64,000 bases of DNA from DATEDA01 sp963827595. GTDB taxonomy: Bacteria; Pseudomonadota; Gammaproteobacteria; Burkholderiales; SG8-39. Below the pieces are notes generated by a model. It did not search any database. It saw only the letters and a list, made by a program, of their open reading frames with translations, and was not told where the DNA came from. A program made the translations under genes and the position numbers. The DNA lies in NCBI GenBank assembly GCA_963827595.1, contig CAWHBT010000009.1, positions 6,556-70,555 on the forward strand, in the 5' to 3' direction. Numbering within the stretch: the stretch's first letter is position 1; every line of letters starts with the position of its first letter. Positions 1 to 8,099 of this stretch are shown here, piece by piece.

Positions 1-930
1 TTCGCCCCGCGACCGCTGCGCAGCGTTGAGTTTCAGGCGCTGCAGCTGGACGAACCGGAACGCCTCGCGCCAGGCCTCGACCTCGGCGGCGGGGATCCGG
101 CGCGCCCGGCCTACTGCGGAAAACCGCTCCAGCGTGTTCGTGGCGCGAACGCCGCTCGCGAGCGCGTACACGCGCGCGGCTTCGACGAACGGCTGTACGC
201 CGTTCACCTTCAGGTCGAGCGTATCCGGATGCTCGCCCCCGCTCGCGAGCACGAAGTCGCGCCAGAGCCCGAGCGGGGGCTGGTTCTGGAGCGCGTTCCG
301 GGTCATGAGCAGCAGGAAGGGCCCGCGGTCCTGGGCATAACCCGCGAGCCACTCGCGCAACGCGGCGACGAGTCGCCCCGCGCCGTGGATCGCGCGGAAG
401 TCGAAGAAGATCGCCGCGTTGAGCAGCGCCTGCGGCTCGGGCCGGTCGATCCAGTCGGCGAACTGTTCCTGCCATTCGGCGTGCGACAGGCACCACCGCG
501 GGTTCGCCGCCATGACCTCGCCGCGGCAGAGCGGATAGCCGCTGCGGTCGAGCGCCTGGGTCACGCGCTCCGCGAGCGGCAGGAGCGTGCGGCGCCGCGC
601 GTCGCGGTCCGGGCCGTCCGCGAAGACGATCGCGTTGTCCTGATCGGTGACGAGGGTCTGCTCGCTGCGCCCTTCGCTGCCGAGCGCGATCCAGCACCCG
701 CCCGCATCCCGCAGCGCCGCGTCGGCGCCCGTCAGCTCGATCAGCCGTTGCGCCACCAGGTCGTTGACCTCGGTGACAAGTCCCGTGATGGCGTCCGATG
801 TGAAACCTTCGTCGAGCAACCGCTGCGGGAGCTCGCGGCCGCGCGCCGCCGCCTGGACGACGGCGTCGATGTCGCGCGCCGCGCGGATCGCCGCTCGCGC
901 CGGAGAATCGGACCATGCGTCGACGGACAT
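1..930 (-). CDS. DUF294-type nucleotidyltransferase without CBS domains (partial, runs off left edge)
   Basis: This frame is open from an ATG at 930 to the window edge, so the C-terminus is missing. The N-terminal ~45 residues align with the linker of the neighbouring gene. A GlnD-like nucleotidyltransferase core follows, with GSEGRSEQT then TDQDNA (the D-x-D-type metal site), and then the DUF294 C-terminal domain with the block TLDLKVNGVQPFVEAAR. It is a clear paralogue of the gene at 959-2420, which has GSEGRLEQT and TDQDNG at the same places, but it starts after the region where CBS domains would be. It lies 28 bases after that gene, so it is probably the last or next-to-last gene of the operon that begins near 8 kb. 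Substrate unknown. By homology it would transfer a nucleotide to a protein or small molecule. Confidence 0.82.
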   Translation of the reverse strand, partial: MSVDAWSDSPARAAIRAARDIDAVVQAAARGRELPQRLLDEGFTSDAITGLVTEVNDLVAQRLIELTGADAALRDAGGCWIALGSEGRSEQTLVTDQDNAIVFADGPDRDARRRTLLPLAERVTQALDRSGYPLCRGEVMAANPRWCLSHAEWQEQFADWIDRPEPQALLNAAIFFDFRAIHGAGRLVAALREWLAGYAQDRGPFLLLMTRNALQNQPPLGLWRDFVLASGGEHPDTLDLKVNGVQPFVEAARVYALASGVRATNTLERFSAVGRARRIPAAEVEAWREAFRFVQLQRLKLNAAQRSRGE

Positions 931-958
931 CGCGGCGAGGATAGCGCGGCAGCGCGGG

Positions 959-2420
959 CTACAGCTGATAGTCGAGCGCGAGCCGCGACTGGAGGTCGCG
1001 CGCGATGCGGAACGCTTCCTTGAGCGTGCGGCGGTCGAGCTCGTTCAGCTGCGCCGGGTCGATCCGGTTGGCGGCGCCATCGGCGAACGAGTCGAGCGCG
1101 GCCTGGTGCCGCAGCCGGATGCCCTGGACGAAGTAGAACGCGGCCACCACCGCGGCCGCTTCGTCCGGCGGCAACGCGCCCGCCGCCGCCGCCGCCCGGA
1201 GGCGCTCTGCAGTGTTGGTCTGCGGCAGTCCGTGGGCCAGGGCGAGGATGCGGGCCGCGTCGACGAACACCAGGACTCCGTGCATCTTCACGTCGATCGT
1301 TCCCGGCGCGTTCGGCGTGCCTTCGGCGGCGAAGTCGCGGACCACGCCGAGCTGGGGCTTCGCCTGCAGCGCGTTCGCGGCCATCAGCCGCAGGAAGTTG
1401 CGCCGCACCCGCGTGACGCCGAGGAACCACTCGCGCAGCTCGGTCGCCAGCTGCGCGTCACCCGCGATGGCGCGGAAGTCGAAGCAGATCGCGGCGTCGA
1501 GCAGCGCCTTCGGGTCCGAGTTCTCGAGCCAGCCATTGAGCTTCGCCCGCCATTCGCCGCCCGACCGGCAGAGCTCGGGGTTGGATGCCATCACGTTGCC
1601 CCGGCACAGCGGATAGCCGCAGGCGTCGAGCGCCTCGTTCACCTCCCGTGCGAAGGGCACGAGCTTCGCGCGCACTGCGGCCGGACGGGCGTCGTCCTGG
1701 GGCTCGAAGACGAGGCCGTTGTCCTGGTCGGTCGCGAAGGTCTGCTCGAGGCGTCCTTCGCTCCCGAACGCGAGCCAGCACCAGCCGATGCGCTCCCATT
1801 GATGGCGCTTGCGCACGACCTCGATGATGCGCTGGGCGATGCGGTCGTTGAGCACCGACACGAACAGCGTCAGCGGCTCGGCGGCCACGCCCTCCTCGAC
1901 CAGCAGCCGGGTGAGCCGCCGCACCCGCTCCGCGAGCTCGGCGATCGCCGGCACGTCGCGCGCCAGCCGGATCTCCATCGTCAGCTCACCCAGGCCCAGC
2001 CGCTGGAGCGAGAAGAGATCGCGCTCGGACACGACGCCGATGAGCGTCTCCCCCTCGAGGACCAGCACGTGCCGGATGCGCCTCTCGACCATCGCCAGCG
2101 CCGCCTCGTACGCCGGCGCGTGCCCGGGCAGTCGCGAGCGGGTCGCGGGTCATCACTTCGGCGACCGGCCGTGCCGCGCCGCCGTCCGCCACGATCGACA
2201 CCAGGTCGCGCTCGGTCAGGATGCCGAGCGGGCGGCCGCGCTCGCCGAGGATGACGATGCTGCCGACGCCTTCGGAGCGCATGCGGGCCGCGGCCTCGCC
2301 GACCGCGCAGCGCTCGTCGCACGCGACCGGCGCTTTGCGCACGAGCGTGCGCAGCGGCCGGGCGAGCGTGCGATGCTCGGCGGCGAGGCGTCGTTCGCGC
2401 GGCGAGTGGATCTCGGCCAT
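959..2420 (-). CDS. CBS-domain / DUF294 nucleotidyltransferase, one frameshift
   Basis: The N-terminal part (2420 down to about 2135) encodes a CBS domain with GVGSIVILGERGRPLGILTE. The frame then shifts near 2125-2135. A second CBS half (RHVLVLEGE, GVVSERDLF), a nucleotidyltransferase core (FGSEGRLEQTFATDQDNG) and the DUF294 C-terminal domain follow to the stop at 959. Restoring one base gives a protein of about 487 residues that reads through as GHAPAYEAALAMVERR, so the break is probably an indel error. CBS pairs normally bind adenine nucleotides and gate an attached enzyme. The start lies 16 bases after the exonuclease-fusion stop, implying co-transcription with the kinase cluster. No cNMP-binding domain, common in this family, is present. 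Confidence 0.8.
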
Positions 2421-2436
2421 TTCAGCGCCCCCGGCG

Positions 2437-4575
2437 CTAGTACTGGAGGCGCGCGTGGTAGGTCTCGCGCGACACCTCCAGGGCTTGCTTGAGCGTGAGG
2501 ATGCCGCGATCGGCGAGCAGCGGCAACAGTTTCAGGAACACCTCGCCGACGACCAGGGCATCGCCGAGCGCCGTGTGCCGCCCGATGACGTGCACCCCGA
2601 GGCGCGCGGCGATCGCGTCGAGGCTGTGATCCTCGAGGCTCGGGTGCAGCGCGGCCGAGAGCAGCAGCGTGTCGAGCACGGGCTGCGCGAAGCGCACTCC
2701 GGTCGCCGCTTCCTTCAGCTCGAGAAAGCGCATGTCGAACGCAGCGTTGTGGGCGACGAGCACCGTCTCCTCGCAGAACCGGTGGAAAACGGGAAGCACC
2801 TGGGCGATCGGCGGCTCGTGGGCGAGCGTTCGCCCGTCGATGCCGTGGATGCGCATGGACTCGCGCTTGATGGACCGCAGCGGGTTGACGAGCCGCTCGA
2901 ATACCTCGCCCTTGAGCAGGCGGCCGTTGACGATCCGCACCGCGCCGATCGAGATGATCTCGTCGCCGGCCGAGGGCTCCAGCCCGGTCGTCTCGGTGTC
3001 GAACACGGTGTACGCGAGGTCGGCGAGCGGGCGCTCGACGATCTCGCCCGCCGTCTCGATCCGGTCGAAGAGATCGAAGTCGTAGTATTCGGGGCGAGGG
3101 TCGGCCGGCGCCGGGCGCGGCGCGGGCGCCGCCACCGGCTCCCCGAGCGGCACCAGAAAGCGGAACCATGCGGTGTGCGTCGTCTTGTGCGCGTCGCTCC
3201 ACACCTCCCCGCCGTGGCGATCGAGGACGTCCTTCAGGGTCAGCGGCGTCTCCTCCGAGCCGATCCGCATCGGCTCGGTCTCCCACAGCGACAGCGCGTC
3301 GCGCGCGACGATCGCACCGGTCCAGACGAGATCGAGCTCGGCGAACTCGCCGCTCGCCCGGGTCCGGAAGCGGAGCTCGCGGATCCGGTACTCGTCGCGC
3401 AGCCGCGCGGCGAGGTAGGCGATCGCCTCGACGAACGCGAAGCTGTCGACCTTCACCCACAACTCCCCGGCCTCCTCGTCCACGCGCGTCGGCAGGCCGA
3501 CCGCGTCCTCGATGCGCCGGCGCGCGACGCTCACGAGGTCCGGGAGCCGCATGTCCTCGAGCGTCAGGCTCGCCTTGAGCGCGTCGGCGTACTCGCGCAA
3601 GGCGGTGTTGAGGGCGTCGGTCAGCCCCCGCGACTCGGCGGCGACGATCGCGACGAAGCGCGCCCGCTGCTCGGCCTCCATCTCGGGCGGCGACGCGAGG
3701 CTCTCGGCGGCCGCGCGGATGTTCGCGACCGGCGCGCGGATCCCGGTCGCGAGCATCTGCAGCAGCTTCAGCCGCTCGCGCTCGCGCCCGACGAGGCTGC
3801 TCACGTCGTTCAGCGTGAAGACCATCCCGGCGATTCGCTCCTCCGCGGACAGGAACGGCGCGACCTGGACGCGCAGCAGTGCGCCATTCGCGGCGGTGGC
3901 GACGAAGCGCGTGTCGGGCCGCTCCGCGCCGCGTTCGAGCCGCTGGTGGATCTTGTCGAGCGCGTGCGCGACCTGCGCCCGGTCGAGCACGCCGAACACC
4001 GAGCGTCCGAGCCCGAGCGGCACGTATTCCCCCGGCCGGGCCGGCGCCCGCAGCAGCACCGCCGCACGCTCGTTGTACAGCAGGATCCGCCCCTCCGGGT
4101 TGCAGACGAGCACGCCTTCGGCGAGCTCCGACATGAGCGCCGCGAGCCGCTTGCGTTCCTCGTCGACGCGCGCGCGCGCCTCGGAGACCCGGCCGTCGAC
4201 GTCGCGCTCGGCGCGGCGATATGCCTCGGCGAGGCGGTTCACGGCACCCGCGAGCACCTGCAGGTCCGGTGCGCCCTCGATCGCGACGCGGAGGTCCTCC
4301 TTGGCGCCGAGCACCACTTCAGTCTGCGCCGCGAGCGCCCGCACCGTCGTCGGATAGCGCCGGTAGAGCCAGCTCGCCGCCGCGCCGCACACGAAGAGCA
4401 GGAAGCCCGCGACGTAGACGAGCAAAGGGCCTTCCCGCTCGATGAGGGCGCCGAGCGCCGCGCGCTCTTCGCCGCCGGCTCCGGCCCAGACGGCGAGCGC
4501 GAACGCCGCGATCACCCCGAGCGCGGCCCCGCAGCTCGCCGCGATCCACAGCCAGACCCTGCCCCGCAGCCTCAT
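2437..4575 (-). CDS. Membrane pseudo-histidine-kinase fused to DEDDh 3'-5' exonuclease
   Basis: The protein has 712 residues. Two membrane helices (about 8-31 and 51-70) are followed by a helical linker, a PAS-like domain (about 145-270), a dimerisation-helix region (about 270-340), a weak ATPase-like region and a Pro/Ala linker. A complete DEDDh exonuclease like DNA polymerase III epsilon runs from about 522 to the end: D526, E528 in FDTETTG, D614 in AHNAAFD, H667 and D672 in RHTALGD. At the place of the kinase H-box the sequence is ATGIRAPVANIR, so the phospho-accepting His is Thr277 and the following acid is Gly278. No clear N or G boxes are seen, so it is probably not a kinase. The ATG overlaps the preceding regulator stop as ATGA, indicating coupled translation. 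The nucleic-acid or nucleotide target is unknown. Confidence 0.85.
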   Translation of the reverse strand: MRLRGRVWLWIAASCGAALGVIAAFALAVWAGAGGEERAALGALIEREGPLLVYVAGFLLFVCGAAASWLYRRYPTTVRALAAQTEVVLGAKEDLRVAIEGAPDLQVLAGAVNRLAEAYRRAERDVDGRVSEARARVDEERKRLAALMSELAEGVLVCNPEGRILLYNERAAVLLRAPARPGEYVPLGLGRSVFGVLDRAQVAHALDKIHQRLERGAERPDTRFVATAANGALLRVQVAPFLSAEERIAGMVFTLNDVSSLVGRERERLKLLQMLATGIRAPVANIRAAAESLASPPEMEAEQRARFVAIVAAESRGLTDALNTALREYADALKASLTLEDMRLPDLVSVARRRIEDAVGLPTRVDEEAGELWVKVDSFAFVEAIAYLAARLRDEYRIRELRFRTRASGEFAELDLVWTGAIVARDALSLWETEPMRIGSEETPLTLKDVLDRHGGEVWSDAHKTTHTAWFRFLVPLGEPVAAPAPRPAPADPRPEYYDFDLFDRIETAGEIVERPLADLAYTVFDTETTGLEPSAGDEIISIGAVRIVNGRLLKGEVFERLVNPLRSIKRESMRIHGIDGRTLAHEPPIAQVLPVFHRFCEETVLVAHNAAFDMRFLELKEAATGVRFAQPVLDTLLLSAALHPSLEDHSLDAIAARLGVHVIGRHTALGDALVVGEVFLKLLPLLADRGILTLKQALEVSRETYHARLQY

Positions 4576-4961
4576 GCGCCCGCTGGTTTGCGCGCCTCCG
4601 TGAAGAGACCGTTGATCTGGTCGAGCAGCTCCTGGGTCGAGAAGGGCTTGGTGACGTAGAGGTCGGCGCCGACCGACAGGCCCTTGCTCACCTCGGCGCC
4701 GCGGCCCTTCGCCGACACCATCACGATCTTGATGTCGCGCCACTCCGGCCGCTCGCGCATCCGCTGGCACACCTCGTAGCCGCTCTTGACCGGCATCATG
4801 ATGTCGAGCAGGACCACGTCCGGCCGGTCGGCCTCGAGCGCGGCGAGCGCCTCCGCGCCGTTCGCGACGGTGCGCACGTCGTAGCCGCTGCGCTTGAGGA
4901 GAAACTCGAGCGCGGTCACGATGTTCGGTTCGTCGTCGGCGATCAGGACTTTGCGCTTCAC
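4572..4961 (-). CDS. Single-domain (REC-only) response regulator
   Basis: A 129-residue receiver with no output domain. The phosphorylation site is D53 in LLDIMMP, the acid pair is D9-D10 (IADDEPN), S83 is the switch residue and K105 lies in VTKPF. I chose the GTG at 4961 because GGGAG lies eight bases upstream and the receiver fold begins immediately. An upstream extension of the frame has no domain. It lies between the symporter-kinase (ends 4991) and the exonuclease fusion, whose start overlaps this stop. The obvious phosphodonor is the upstream kinase. Lacking DNA-binding parts, it probably acts by protein contact, perhaps on the exonuclease fusion. This differs from the CrbS/CrbR acetate system, whose regulator carries a DNA-binding domain. 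Confidence 0.9.
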   Translation of the reverse strand: MKRKVLIADDEPNIVTALEFLLKRSGYDVRTVANGAEALAALEADRPDVVLLDIMMPVKSGYEVCQRMRERPEWRDIKIVMVSAKGRGAEVSKGLSVGADLYVTKPFSTQELLDQINGLFTEARKPAGA

Positions 4962-4990
4962 TTCGCGTTCTCCCGGCGCACCGCGCGCGG

Positions 4991-7747
4991 TCAGGCCGGC
5001 TGCGCCTCGGCGCGCGCGAGCTCGACCGGCAGCGTGAACGAGAAAGTGGCCCCATGGCCGAACCTGCTCTCCACCCACAGCCGGCCCCCGAAGTGCTCCA
5101 CGATCTGGCGGCTGATGTGCAATCCGAGCCCGGTCCCGGGCGGCTTGTTGGTCAGCGTGTCGCCCACCTGGCGGAACTTGTCGAACACCACCTTCTGGTC
5201 CTCGGCGCTGATCCCCGGACCGTTGTCGGCCACATCCACGCGCACGTGCCCGCCGTGCTCGGACACCGCCACCTCGATCCGCCCCTTGCCCGGCTCACAG
5301 AACTTCACCGCGTTCGACAGCAGGTTGAGCAGCACCTGGATCAGCCGGTCGAGATCGGCCCGCACGGCCGGCACCCGCTCGGGAAGCCTTGCAGTGACGT
5401 CGACTTCCCGTTCCTTGAACACCTGGCTCATGCCGGCGAGCGTCTCGGCGACGACCTCCTTGAGGTCGACGCGGGTGACGTGCCACTCCGCGCGGCCCGA
5501 CTCGATCTTCGCGAGGTCGAGGACCTGGTTGATCAGCCGCGTGAGCCGCTCGGTCTCGCGGGTGATGATGCCGAGGAACCGCTTGCGTTCCGCGAGCTCG
5601 ACGTCCGGGTTCGCGAGCAGGATCTCGGAGAACGCGCGGATCGACGTGAGCGGCGTGCGCAGCTCGTGGGTGACGGTCGACATGAAGTCGTCCTTCAGCC
5701 GGTCGAGCTCCTTCAGCCGCTCGTTCGCCGCCCGCAGCTCGGCGGTGGCCGCCTCGAGCTCGTTCGATTTCTGCTCGAGACGGTGGCTGTAGACCACGAC
5801 CTGCGACGCCTCGTCCAGGATCTCGCGTACCTCGTCGAGCGTGAGCGCCTCCTCCTTGACGGCGGACGCGACCATGATCCGGGCCGACGCGGCGCCGATG
5901 GCGCCGGCGAGCTGGGTCTCGACGTAGTGGACGAACTCCGCGTCCGCCTCGAGCTCGTCGTTGGGCCAGCTGCGGCCCCGGGCCCGCGCGTACTCGGCGA
6001 ACGCGTCGTCCGCGGCCCCCGCCCCGACAAACCGCGCGAGCACGCTGTAGAGATCCGGCACCGACGCGGTGCCGCGCCAGAACCGCGCGCCGCCGCCTTC
6101 GCCGCGGAAGACGTCCACGAACAGGCTCGCCTGGCGATGCTCGTCGGCCGAGGGTGAGCCGAGCAGCGACACGGCGACGTATGCACCGACGTTCGCGATC
6201 ATGCTCCAGATCATGGCATGCGTGATCTGGTCGAGCCCGGTGAGCCCGAACAGCGCGAGCGGCTTGAGCAGCTCGACGCCGAACGGCCCGTCCTCGAGCA
6301 GGCTCCGCGGGAGCCAGTCCGACCGGGCGAGCGCGGGCAGGAGCAGCGTGTAGAACCACACGCCGAACCCGCCGAGGAGCCCCCAGAGCGCGCCGCGGCG
6401 GGTGGCGTTCTTCCAGAAGATCCCGCCGAGCACTGCCGGGGCGAATTGCGCCACCGCAGCGAACGAGATCAGACCGATCGACACCAGCGCGTAGGCCTCG
6501 CCCGCGAGCCGGAAGTAGCTGTAGCCGAGCAGCAGGATCAGCACGATCGCCCCGCGCCGGATGCCGAGCAGCAGGCCGGTGAGGTCGGGCCGCTCGTTCA
6601 GCCGCAGCCGCCGCAGGCGCAGCAGGATCGGCATCAGCAGGTCGTTGCAGACCATGGTCGACAGCGCGATGGTCTCGACGATGACCATGCCGGTCGCCGC
6701 CGACAGCCCACCGATGAAGACGAGGAGTGCGAGGAGCTCCTGCTTCTCGGCCATCGGGATCGTGAGGACGAACGTATCGGCGTCCACCGTTCCAGCCCCG
6801 AAGTGCAGCCGCCCGCCGAACGCGATCGGGAGCACGAAGATGTTGATCGCCAGCATGTAGAGCGGGAAGAGCCAGATCGCCTTGTTGAGGTGGCGCTCGT
6901 CCTTGTTCTCGATGACCGTGACCTGGAACTGGCGCGGCAGGAACATGATCGCGAGCATCGAGAGGATCGTGAGCCAGACCCAGTTGGCGTAGCTGCCGGC
7001 GACGCCCTCGAGCGGCGTGAGCATCGCGGCGAGCTGCGGCTCGGCAGCGGCGCGGGCGAAAACGTCGCCGAACCCGCCGTAGACCCCGAAGGTCACGAAG
7101 ACGCCGACGGCCAGGAACGCGAGCAGCTTCACCAGCGACTCGAACGCGATCGCGGCGACCATCCCTTCGTGGTGCTCCGCCGCGTCGAGGTGGCGGGTGC
7201 CGAACAGGATCGTGAAGAGCGCCAGGATCAGCGCCACGTACAGCGCGGTGTCCTGCAGGACCGGCACCGCACCCAGCTTGGCCGGCATGATGATCTCGGG
7301 ATACTGCACCAGGATCGTGAAGCTGCTCGAGACCGCCTTCAGCTGCAGCGAGATGTACGGCAGGATCCCGATCACCGCGATGACGGTCACCACGCCGCCG
7401 AGCAGCGCGCTCTTCCCGTAGCGCGAGGCGATGAAATCGGCGAGCGAGGTGATGCGGTTCGCCTTGGAGATGCGCAGGATCTTGCGCATCACGATCCACC
7501 AGAGCGCGATCATCAGCGTCGGCCCGAGATAGATCGGGAGGAACCCGACGCCGTCGCTCGCCGCCCGGCCGACGCTGCCGTAGAACGTCCACGCGGTCGC
7601 GTACACCGCGAGCGACAGGCTGTAGATGTAGGGGCTCGCGATGACCGAGCGGCCCCGGTCGGCGCGCTGGTCGGCGTAGTACGCGATCGCGAAGAGCAGC
7701 CCCAGGTAGGCGAAGGACGTGAGGACGATCACCCAGCCCTGGAGCAT
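4991..7747 (-). CDS. Sodium:solute symporter-type sensor histidine kinase (SLC5-STAC-HisKA-HATPase)
   Basis: A 918-residue fusion. The N-terminal ~500 residues form an SLC5-like transporter with about a dozen membrane helices. A STAC-like linker and a coiled coil (SHRLEQKSNELEAATAEL) follow, then HisKA with H694 in VTHELRTPL and HATPase_c with the N box LLNLLSNAVKF and glycine boxes DNGPGIS and GTGLGLHI. All kinase residues are intact. This is the architecture of CrbS/CbrA-type sensors. CrbS homologues control acs expression in Vibrio and Pseudomonas, and here acs lies just upstream on the same strand. GAGGGG precedes the ATG. The likely input is a small solute such as acetate passing through or bound by the transporter domain. 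That input is inferred from family and neighbours. Confidence 0.92.
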   Translation of the reverse strand: MLQGWVIVLTSFAYLGLLFAIAYYADQRADRGRSVIASPYIYSLSLAVYATAWTFYGSVGRAASDGVGFLPIYLGPTLMIALWWIVMRKILRISKANRITSLADFIASRYGKSALLGGVVTVIAVIGILPYISLQLKAVSSSFTILVQYPEIIMPAKLGAVPVLQDTALYVALILALFTILFGTRHLDAAEHHEGMVAAIAFESLVKLLAFLAVGVFVTFGVYGGFGDVFARAAAEPQLAAMLTPLEGVAGSYANWVWLTILSMLAIMFLPRQFQVTVIENKDERHLNKAIWLFPLYMLAINIFVLPIAFGGRLHFGAGTVDADTFVLTIPMAEKQELLALLVFIGGLSAATGMVIVETIALSTMVCNDLLMPILLRLRRLRLNERPDLTGLLLGIRRGAIVLILLLGYSYFRLAGEAYALVSIGLISFAAVAQFAPAVLGGIFWKNATRRGALWGLLGGFGVWFYTLLLPALARSDWLPRSLLEDGPFGVELLKPLALFGLTGLDQITHAMIWSMIANVGAYVAVSLLGSPSADEHRQASLFVDVFRGEGGGARFWRGTASVPDLYSVLARFVGAGAADDAFAEYARARGRSWPNDELEADAEFVHYVETQLAGAIGAASARIMVASAVKEEALTLDEVREILDEASQVVVYSHRLEQKSNELEAATAELRAANERLKELDRLKDDFMSTVTHELRTPLTSIRAFSEILLANPDVELAERKRFLGIITRETERLTRLINQVLDLAKIESGRAEWHVTRVDLKEVVAETLAGMSQVFKEREVDVTARLPERVPAVRADLDRLIQVLLNLLSNAVKFCEPGKGRIEVAVSEHGGHVRVDVADNGPGISAEDQKVVFDKFRQVGDTLTNKPPGTGLGLHISRQIVEHFGGRLWVESRFGHGATFSFTLPVELARAEAQPA

Positions 7748-7793
7748 ATGGGACCCCTCGCGGCCCGCGCCCGTCAGCGACCGGTCGCGCCGT

Positions 7794-7994
7794 TCACGAC
7801 CCGCCCCGCTCCACGACCAGCGCCATGAGCGCGATCACGAGCGCCCACGCGGCGAAGATGTAGGCGTAGAGGACCGGGATGCCGAGCACTGCGCCGGCCT
7901 GGTTGAAGAGCGCGAGGATCGGGTAGTTGAAGAGCAGGAAGCCCAGCATGCAGAGCGCCACGAGGCGCTGGGCCTTGGTCTCGAGCCTGTCCAT
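7794..7994 (-). CDS. Small two-helix membrane protein (DUF3311-like), partner of symporter-kinase
   Basis: A 66-residue protein with two hydrophobic helices (about 9-30 and 38-60) and short charged ends. GGAGGAGG a few bases before the ATG at 7994 fixes the start. An upstream in-frame extension lacks support. The pattern FNYPILALFN followed by GIPVLYAYIF resembles the small DUF3311 or DUF485-type proteins encoded just before SLC5 transporters. It sits 46 bases before the symporter-kinase gene, which fits a small accessory subunit or assembly factor for that transporter domain. The family call is moderate. The two helices and the gene context are directly visible. Confidence 0.7.
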   Translation of the reverse strand: MDRLETKAQRLVALCMLGFLLFNYPILALFNQAGAVLGIPVLYAYIFAAWALVIALMALVVERGGS

Positions 7995-8054
7995 CGCGCC
8001 TCCTCCGTGCCGCAGCCGCGCGCCCCGGAGGCGAGCGAACCGCTCCCGCAACCT

Positions 8055-8084
8055 ACGGTAAGAGCGCTCGCGCGGTCGTGTCAA
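8055..8084 (-). promoter_or_regulatory. Candidate sigma70 promoter for the symporter-kinase operon
   Basis: On the minus strand a perfect TTGACA (8084-8079) is followed after 18 bases by TACCGT (8060-8055), a weak -10. It lies about 60 bases before the small membrane gene and between it and acs, so it could drive the kinase operon independently of acs. The -35 is strong and the -10 poor, so this is a candidate only. Confidence 0.4.
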
Positions 8085-8099
8085 CCGCGGCCGGGCGCG

